Shown piece by piece: positions 7,030 through 11,528 of a stretch of 11,528 nucleotides of DNA. The stretch comes from CAZWZG01 sp964638245 (GTDB lineage: Bacteria; Pseudomonadota; Alphaproteobacteria; Rhodobacterales; Rhodobacteraceae): assembly GCA_964638245.1 (NCBI GenBank), contig CAZWZG010000096.1, forward strand, positions 1 through 11,528, written 5' to 3'. The translations under genes and the position numbers were made by a program. How positions within the stretch are numbered: the stretch's first letter is position 1; each line of letters begins with the position of its first letter. The notes under the pieces are model-generated. The model did not search any database and was not told the origin of the DNA. It worked only from the letters and a program-made list of their open reading frames with translations.

Positions 7030-7466
7030 GCCGATCGCTTCTTTGCTAACCCGAAGAAGCGCGGGCCAGACCAGGAGGTCCCGGTAATCCGCTTGGCGAC
7101 GGCGGAGAGCGAACCGTAGGTCGTATCATCCAGCACATAGCCTCTATCAGTGACCTCGACCCGATAGGTCCGGCCATTCCACTCCCGCAGCAGATGCGTA
7201 CCCGCTGACGGGGTCGTGGCACCCACATCGCAAGCGCTTGTGCCTCCGGCTATGGCTTTGAGTGCCCGCCGTTCTTTCGGGCTTAGCCCGCCAAGAGCCC
7301 GCGCCTGGATCCCATAAGCCAGCAACCGCCTCAGTGTTTGGGCCCGCAAGCGAGATGGCAGCGTGATCCCCGGCAGGGCCGCCAGCGCCTTGGTGCAAGC
7401 GGCGTGGTCCATGTGGGCGATCTCCCAAATTTGGTCCGGGAGATCGCGAGTCCCACGCCTGCTCAC
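6822..7466 (-). CDS. DUF2924 protein with aberrant read-through C-terminus
   Basis: Residues 1-141 match the DUF2924 pattern. There is a helical N-terminus with LPSRLRAQTLRRLLAYGIQ (36-54), a LSPKERRAL segment, and a C-terminal unit GTHLLREWNGRTYRVEV (89-105) followed by YGSLSAVAKRITGTSWSGPRFFGL (117-140). DUF2924 proteins normally end soon after the SGPxFFGL motif, at about 150 residues. Here the expected stop, overlapping the recombinase start, is missing: the bases read GCATGTAG instead of a GCATGA-type junction. The frame therefore runs 68 codons further through recombinase DNA, giving a 214-residue ORF with a meaningless arginine-rich tail. The start overlaps the DUF3489 stop by 4 bp (ATGA), implying translational coupling. 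Function is unknown; the family regularly accompanies serine recombinases. Confidence 0.8.
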   Translation of the reverse strand: MSRRGTRDLPDQIWEIAHMDHAACTKALAALPGITLPSRLRAQTLRRLLAYGIQARALGGLSPKERRALKAIAGGTSACDVGATTPSAGTHLLREWNGRTYRVEVTDRGYVLDDTTYGSLSAVAKRITGTSWSGPRFFGLAKKRSACRRPAAQSTPASRARRAWTKASTRSMRSTRPARPISRARGTRAGCWSKGATMMVESPAAISIVRHSNA

Positions 7467-7690
7467 GTGACGGCCTCGTTCCGGTAGGCAGGTGTCTTTC
7501 CGCTGCGATCGAGGGTGATCTCAGCTCCGTCCTTCCTGAGCTGGGAAATAGCGGCCCTGATGGTATGTGGCTGCCAGTGAAGCGCTTTCTGGAGCTGCCC
7601 GATGGTGGCGCCTCTTGGGCGGTTCAGCAGCCCTTCGAGGCGGGCATTTTTCGATTTGCTCGCAGCAGTCTTTCCTGTTTGCGTAGTCAT
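7463..7690 (-). CDS. DUF3489 small winged-helix-like protein, 75 aa
   Basis: After a basic, polar N-terminus (residues 1-22), the stretch RGATIGQLQKALHWQPHTIR (26-45) continues into AAISQLRKDGAEITLDRSGK, reading like a helix-turn-helix followed by a wing. This matches DUF3489, whose members carry the WQPHTVR-type recognition helix and sit beside DUF2924 and recombinase genes in alphaproteobacteria. AGGAAAC lies 6 bases before the ATG. Its TGA stop overlaps the DUF2924 start. The fold and position suggest a DNA-binding regulator or recombination accessory factor for the triad, and the palindrome at 7711-7731, 21 bp upstream, would be a natural operator. That role is inference; I know of no experimental function for the family. 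Confidence 0.82.
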   Translation of the reverse strand: MTTQTGKTAASKSKNARLEGLLNRPRGATIGQLQKALHWQPHTIRAAISQLRKDGAEITLDRSGKTPAYRNEAVT

Positions 7691-7710
7691 TTTTGTTTCC
7701 TGTGGTGTTA

Positions 7711-7731
7711 GGCGCCGGACCGTCCGGCGCC
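7711..7731. promoter_or_regulatory. 21-bp perfect palindrome upstream of DUF3489
   Basis: Two 10-base arms, GGCGCCGGAC and GTCCGGCGCC, flank a single central C. The site lies in the 5' leader or promoter of the DUF3489-DUF2924-recombinase operon, 21 bp before the first start codon. It is not followed by a T run on the minus strand. It could be a dimeric operator or a stable leader hairpin that limits expression. Confidence 0.55.
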
Positions 7732-8063
7732 TTTACCGCCGCAGGCCCGGGACTTCCGGGCGGAGACTGACGACGCGAGTGCGTCGCCTCGCCCACACAC
7801 GCTCACAATGCCCGCGTAGTCCAGTAATTTGCGGGAGAAGAACGGGTTATCGGCGTGAATTCCCGCTAGGCCGGCGCACGCACGGTCATGCGCAACAACC
7901 GCACGGCCAAACCGCCGAAGTGTTAGCTCCAGAAAACCAAGTGAAAGTCCGGAATAAACAGAAGCCGCCGTTTGTGCAAACCGCAGCGAATGACCGCTTC
8001 GATGAAGGTTTTTCGACGCGGGCCAATGCGCGCGGGATTGGCTGGGATTGACTGTGGCCCGCG
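7732..8063. other. Intergenic stretch between the triad and the IS91-like element
   Basis: I see no convincing gene here; the open frames on both strands lack homology and ribosome sites. The stretch holds the right-hand candidate recombination site (7817-7836) and a short sequence, 7980-7992, that recurs on the other strand at 11446-11458. A promoter for the minus-strand triad must lie in the left part of this region, but no clear -35/-10 pair stood out. Confidence 0.5.
7817..7836. repeat. Candidate recombination-site repeat, right copy
   Basis: TAGTCCAGTAATTTGCGGGA is the partner of the copy at 5281-5299. It too is bracketed by CCCGC/GCGGG arms (7811-7815 and 7831-7835, 15-base gap versus 14 in the left copy). 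Two semi-palindromic, partly identical direct repeats on either side of a serine recombinase module are what hybrid attL/attR sites look like, but the match is short. Confidence 0.35.
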
Positions 8064-8092
8064 TTGACAAACCTCTCAGGGCGGAAGCCGCG

Positions 8093-8108
8093 GGTGATTG
8101 GTATCACC
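8093..8108. repeat. Terminal hairpin of the IS91-like element (possible ori end)
   Basis: GGTGAT/ATCACC arms enclose the loop TGGT. It lies about 230 bp beyond the transposase stop and 18 bp inside the proposed element boundary. IS91-type ori ends carry a subterminal hairpin, so the position fits; identity as oriIS is inference. Confidence 0.45.
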
Positions 8109-8337
8109 TATGGGGAAAGCGCGCTGTCGGCTGGGCCTGTGACGGTGACGAATGCGTTGGTCTGTAGGATGCAGGCGGCGGCTTCCAGGTTTCGCCGGGA
8201 GATTTGGCCTGTATCTGATCCGAACCGGACCCGTGATGCGCCTATTGCGCGACTTTTCCGATCGCTGTGGACAAGTTGGCTTGGCCGGTTTGGCCGAAGC
8301 AACCGGTGAGCGAAGGATGATATGAACGGGCAATCGG

Positions 8338-9555
8338 TCATGCGGCCTGTTTCCTTGGTGGTGCACGGGATCGAGGGATCTCGCCACGCCGGAATGTCTC
8401 AATGATACGCATCGTCCCACCGCATTCGGGACATGGCTCTTGCAAAGCCAGCGGGATGATCTCGGCGGTGGATGTGTCATCTTGCACGGGCTCTTCCGCG
8501 CCGAGCAATGAGCGGACCATCGCGATGTTGTTCTTGCGGGCGGCGCTTGCCAGCAAGCAGTAGTGGCGGATGCGATGGAAGCCATCAGGCAGAACATGGA
8601 TCAGGAAGCGTCGGATGAACTCGTGCGTATCGAGCCGCATGACCTTCATCCGGTCCTCGGACTTGATGCGATAATCCTTCCAGCGGAATCAAACGGTATT
8701 GGCATCGGCACTGACGAGGCGGCTGTTTGAGATTGCGACGCGGTGCGTGTATTGGCTGAGATAGGCCAGCACTGCTTTGGGACCGCCGAACGGTGGCTTG
8801 GCGTACACGACCCATTCGGATTTGCGGAACGGGGCAAGCCATGCAGCGAAGGCGTTCGCATCCACCAGCTCGGCCTGGTCACCGAAGAAGGCAAGCTGCC
8901 CGGTGCGATGCAGCGCGACCAGCCCTTCGATAAACAGGCGCCGGAACAGCCTCGACAGAACCTTTACCGGCAGAAAGTAGCCCGGTCGGCAGGCGATCCA
9001 CCTTGTGCCGTCCGAAGACAGACCACCGCCGGGCACGATCATGTGGACATGGGGATGATGCGTCAGTGCCGACCCCCATGTGTGCAGCACACTGGTCATT
9101 CCGGCGCGCGCGCCCATGCGCTTGGGATCGGCGGCAATTGTCGCCACCGTCTCGGCTGATGCTTTGAACAACAGGCCATAGACCGCCCGTTTGTTCCAAT
9201 AGGAGATGCGGGCAATCTCAGCTGGGAGTGTGAAGACGAGGTGGAAATACTCCACGGGCAGCAGGTCATCAGCCCGCGCTGCCATCCAGTCGCGCGCCGC
9301 CGGTCCCTGGCACTTCGGGCAGTGCCGGTTCTTACAGCTGTTATACGCGATATGCTGGTGCCCGCACTTGGTGCAGGCGGCGACATGCCCGCCGAGCGCC
9401 TCTGTCCGGCAGGCCTCGATCGCCGACATCACCTTGAGTTGGGGAAGGCTCAGATGCCCTGCATTGGCCCGCCGGTAGGCAGGCCCATGATCACGAAAGA
9501 TGTCGGCAACCTCCAGCGCGTGCCGTGGCACGCCGCCCCGCCCGTCAGGTCGCAT
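8338..9555 (-). pseudogene. IS91-family transposase, interrupted by one in-frame TGA
   Basis: The N-terminal zinc-finger-like block has CTKCGHQHIAYNSCKNRHCP (about residues 61-80). The HUH motif lies in LTHHPHVHMIVPGGG, and the two catalytic tyrosines in LAYLSQYTHRVAISNSRLV, the signature of rolling-circle Y2 transposases that nick and covalently hold single-stranded DNA. TGA at 8689-8691 (codon 289) stops translation just after the Y2 helix. The same frame then continues FRWKDYRIKSEDRMKVM and the usual C-terminal region MRLDTHEFIRRFLIHVLPDG to residue 405, ending RKQAA. The start at 9555 is chosen because homology begins soon after it and it overlaps the integrase stop by 11 bp; a start at 9609 is less likely, and a GTG a few codons further in is possible. 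Confidence 0.9.
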
Positions 9556-10405
9556 CCTGGATATTCTCGAACGGGCTGGCGACCTTGCCCAGCGTCTTGG
9601 TCGCCACATGGGTGTATCGTGCCGTCGTGGTCAGCTTGGCGTGCCCGAGGAGAACCTGGATCACGCGCACATCCGTATCTGCCTCTAGAAGATGCGTGGC
9701 AAAGCTGTGCCGGAGCGAGTGCAACGTCGCGGGCTTTTTGATTCCAGCCATGCGCTTGGCCGAGTTGAAGGCACGGTTCAGAGAGCGTGGCGACAAAGGC
9801 TCAACCCTGCTTTGCCCCGGAAACAGCCACCCCTGTGGCCGGGCCTCGCGCCAATAATCGCGAAGCAGTTCGAGTAGCGACGGCGACAACATCACGTCGC
9901 GATCCTTGCCGCCCTTACCGCGCTCGACATGGATCAACATCCGGTCGCTGTCGATGTCGCGGACTTTGAGATTGGTCACCTCGGAGGCGCGCAGCCCCGC
10001 GCCATAGCCGATGCCGAGCGCTGCCCGGTATTTGAGACCCGGCCCAGGTGCCGAGGCCAAAATGGCTGACACCTCCTCGAAGCTCAGCACAATCGGCAGC
10101 TTCCGTGGCTCGGTGCGGAACTGCATGTACTTCTTCATGTCCTCCCGATTGCAGGTCATGCCGAAAAAGAACCGCAGCGCTGTGATCCGGGCGTTGTAGA
10201 CCGAAGGCGTGACTTCGGTATCGGTCATGTGAAGCTGATAGGCGCGAAGTTCATCGGATGTCGCGGTATCCGGGGTCCGCCCCAGAAACGCAGTGAAATC
10301 CTTCAGCGCCCGGATATGCGCCTTCTGCGATGTCTCCGCCAACCCGCGGATACGCATATCCTCGATCATCCGCGCACGCAGCGGACTCATCTTCTCCTGT
10401 GTCAT
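9545..10405 (-). CDS. Tyrosine recombinase/phage-type integrase of the IS91-like element, 286 aa
   Basis: The N-terminal SAM-like core-binding domain spans about residues 8-95 (MIEDMRIRGLAETSQKAHIR onward). The catalytic domain keeps every expected residue: Arg139 in GAGLRASEVTNL, a lysine in RGKGGKDR (162-169), His229 and Arg232 in LHSLRHSFATHLLE, His255 in LLGHAKLTTTARYTHV, and the nucleophile Tyr264. The length is normal for XerC/D-like enzymes. GGAGG lies about 6 bases before the ATG. Its last codons overlap the transposase start by 11 bp (ATGCGACCTGA), so the two are translated together. In IS91 relatives with this gene its job is not established; resolution of circular or multimeric intermediates is plausible. 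It is apparently intact, unlike the transposase. Confidence 0.93.
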   Translation of the reverse strand: MTQEKMSPLRARMIEDMRIRGLAETSQKAHIRALKDFTAFLGRTPDTATSDELRAYQLHMTDTEVTPSVYNARITALRFFFGMTCNREDMKKYMQFRTEPRKLPIVLSFEEVSAILASAPGPGLKYRAALGIGYGAGLRASEVTNLKVRDIDSDRMLIHVERGKGGKDRDVMLSPSLLELLRDYWREARPQGWLFPGQSRVEPLSPRSLNRAFNSAKRMAGIKKPATLHSLRHSFATHLLEADTDVRVIQVLLGHAKLTTTARYTHVATKTLGKVASPFENIQDAT

Positions 10406-10421
10406 GGAAACCTCCTGTCCA

Positions 10422-10437
10422 ATTGAGAAACCTCAAT
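10422..10437. repeat. Palindrome at the upstream (possible ter) end of the IS91-like element
   Basis: ATTGAG/CTCAAT arms enclose AAAC, just upstream of the integrase ribosome site. The segment TTGAGAAACCTC within it recurs as TTGACAAACCTC at 8064-8075 in the same orientation. It could be the ter end, an integrase binding site, or an operator for the element's operon. The following bases to 10573 contain no gene, only an 8-bp inverted repeat CCGCTCGC/GCGAGCGG (10483-10490 and 10518-10525). Confidence 0.45.
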
Positions 10438-10573
10438 CGTCAGGCAGGTCAGTCACATCGCAAAACGCGTCTACATATTGGTCCGCTCGCTACTTCAGAA
10501 ACAAGAGGCCATGCCGCGCGAGCGGCTTAGTCCTCGAGCCCAATTTGGCCGATGCTGCGCATTGCAGCAAATG

Positions 10574-11404
10574 TCAGCTTTCCTTGAAACCTACTGAAAG
10601 CGACGCTGGAACGGGGATCTGATATTCGTCGCCCTGCGCGAGTTCACAGACTTCAGCGCGCACAACTTCTCTAATCCTATTGCGTGCGTCGTCAGGTTGC
10701 GACCGCAGCATGGCGGTTGCGCGAACTGCACCCTCACTAAAGGCGTCAATTACCTCGTCTGGGTTGGAATGACGCCATGTCTGAGCGGCGACCACAGTGG
10801 AAAATCTCGTGAAGCCTGCCGGTTCCAGAACTGCTTTGACTTCTGCCGGGTCTGCAAAGCGAAAGTAAGGTGGAGCCGCGGGGAGTTTAGCGTCTGGGAC
10901 CCCGTGCCTTTCGATGGCAGTCAAAACAATCCCGAAGCCTTCACCTTTCGCTGGAGCAGCCCACACGGAAAACGCAAAAGCACCACCCGGCTTCAAGACA
11001 CGCCACGCTTCTTGGGCAGCTTTCTCTGGTTCCGGAAGATGGTTCATTCCAAATCCCATAACCACCGCATCGAATGCTTGATCTTCAAATGGTAAGTCTT
11101 GTGCGTTGCCTTGGACGAATTCGATGCCAGGAAAAGTCCTTCGGGCCAGTTCAACTTGGGCGCTTGAGAAATCCAAACCGACGGGAACAGCCCCAATGCT
11201 TTTGGCCGCCGCCGCGACGTAGCCAGCACCTGTTGCTACATCAAGGACGTTCGAGCCCCGTTTGACTTTTGCCAATTTGAGCATTGGGAGCGCAGACTGC
11301 GCCGACAGTGCTCCCCAATGGTCATGGTAGGCTTCGGCCGCCTTCTCCCAGCCTTTCCTTTCAAACGCAGTAAATGGTTCGATATCTTTCGAAGAGAATG
11401 TCAT
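10574..11404 (-). CDS. Class I SAM-dependent methyltransferase (Methyltransf_11/UbiE-like), 276 aa
   Basis: The Rossmann-fold motifs are in order: motif I VLDVATGAGYVAAAA (53-67), the acidic residue binding the SAM ribose in VGLDFSS (Asp78), GNAQDLPFEDQAFD (99-112) with the usual DLPF, and the post-motif LKPGGAFAFSVW (137-148). An unrecognised C-terminal domain of about 100 residues, including PDEVIDAFSEGAVRA, probably sets the substrate, a small molecule or lipid by analogy; it cannot be named. The ribosome site is poor. Hand counts give 25 G/C of 60 at 11041-11100 and 34 of 60 at 10981-11040, against 41 of 60 at 4801-4860 in the DUF2059 gene, hinting at a different origin. It stands alone, ending about 140 bp before the IS91-like element. 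Confidence 0.87.
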   Translation of the reverse strand: MTFSSKDIEPFTAFERKGWEKAAEAYHDHWGALSAQSALPMLKLAKVKRGSNVLDVATGAGYVAAAAKSIGAVPVGLDFSSAQVELARRTFPGIEFVQGNAQDLPFEDQAFDAVVMGFGMNHLPEPEKAAQEAWRVLKPGGAFAFSVWAAPAKGEGFGIVLTAIERHGVPDAKLPAAPPYFRFADPAEVKAVLEPAGFTRFSTVVAAQTWRHSNPDEVIDAFSEGAVRATAMLRSQPDDARNRIREVVRAEVCELAQGDEYQIPVPASLSVGFKES

Positions 11405-11528
11405 TTGCCCGGACTCAAAAACTCGTCTTGGACACTAGAAGCCGACATTCGCTTCGGTCAAACAAAAGTCCGTTTTGTCCGCAAAGCGGTCAATAGAGGT
11501 TCACCACGCCAATGACTGCTCTGCGGAC

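Larger units (their letters stand above)
8064..10437 (-). mobile_element. IS91-like element with HUH/Y2 transposase and tyrosine integrase
   Basis: The element holds, in minus-strand order, a short palindrome, a tyrosine integrase gene, an overlapping IS91-type transposase, about 230 bp of non-coding DNA and a terminal hairpin. That is the layout of IS91-family members carrying an extra phage-type integrase. Family knowledge predicts rolling-circle transposition from an ori end downstream of the transposase to a ter end upstream, without target duplication. The bounds are set by a direct repeat TTGASAAACCTC (8064-8075 and 10423-10434, 11 of 12 bases identical) near a hairpin at each end. They are estimates; I did not find the GAAC/CAAG target tetramer of IS91 at the expected place. 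The transposase is broken, so the copy is probably immobile on its own. Confidence 0.6.

Noticed and set aside
8108..8341. 77-codon minus-strand ORF overlapping the transposase stop by ATGA
   Set aside because: The overlap looks like coupling, but third positions are not GC-biased as in real genes here, no homology is recognised, and the stretch is where the non-coding ori end should be.
10554..10568. GCTGC/GCAGC inverted repeat as a methyltransferase terminator
   Set aside because: The stem is short and no T run follows on the minus strand.
5237..11528. A second copy of the tRNA-Ser 3' end that would mark a classic island boundary
   Set aside because: I looked for the T-arm to CCA sequence downstream and found none; only an 8-base echo (CCTGTCTC) lies beside the tRNA itself.
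1..11528. CRISPR arrays, toxin-antitoxin pairs, defence genes
   Set aside because: No regularly spaced repeats and no matching protein motifs were seen.

Overview
The window looks like chromosomal DNA from a Rhodobacteraceae-type (Roseobacter-like) alphaproteobacterium. The clues are GC-rich coding DNA, an rplU-rpmA pair whose L21 carries a long alanine/lysine linker plus a helix-hairpin-helix tail, a DUF2059 periplasmic protein, and two accessory modules typical of that group: a DUF3489-DUF2924-serine recombinase triad, and an IS91-like element that also carries a tyrosine integrase. The family assignments are recognition from sequence; no search was run.

Positions 1-5018 are housekeeping. 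On the minus strand, in transcription order, lie rplU (L21), rpmA (L27), a clear intrinsic terminator, two overlapping GNAT acetyltransferase genes, and the start of a GPH/MelB-type sugar:cation symporter cut by the window edge. Divergent from rplU is a secreted OmpA-family protein (2982-4190, plus). It converges, with only 3 bp between the stops, on a secreted DUF2059 protein (4194-5018, minus).

A tRNA-Ser(CGA) gene with encoded CCA lies at 5150-5239. From there to about 10.4 kb the DNA is accessory. A decayed large serine recombinase (5413-7029, minus) stays in one reading frame over 538 codons but holds four in-frame stops: TAG at codons 2, 133 and 352, and TGA at codon 464. Upstream of it, with tight overlaps, lie DUF2924 and DUF3489 genes. 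The DUF2924 stop has been lost at the same bases that create the recombinase codon-2 stop. Partly matching semi-palindromic repeats at 5281 and 7817 bracket this module and could be recombination sites. An IS91-like element follows (about 8064-10437). Its HUH/Y2 transposase is interrupted by one in-frame TGA, while its tyrosine integrase is intact. An 11/12-base direct repeat marks both of its ends.

The window closes with a SAM-dependent methyltransferase gene (10574-11404, minus), locally lower in GC than the housekeeping part, and 124 bases in which I see no gene.

The most interesting material is the DUF3489-DUF2924-recombinase triad with its 21-bp perfect palindrome and candidate attachment sites: a recurrent gene set with no assigned function that I know of, seen here partway through decay. 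I found no CRISPR array, no toxin-antitoxin pair and no recognisable defence system.
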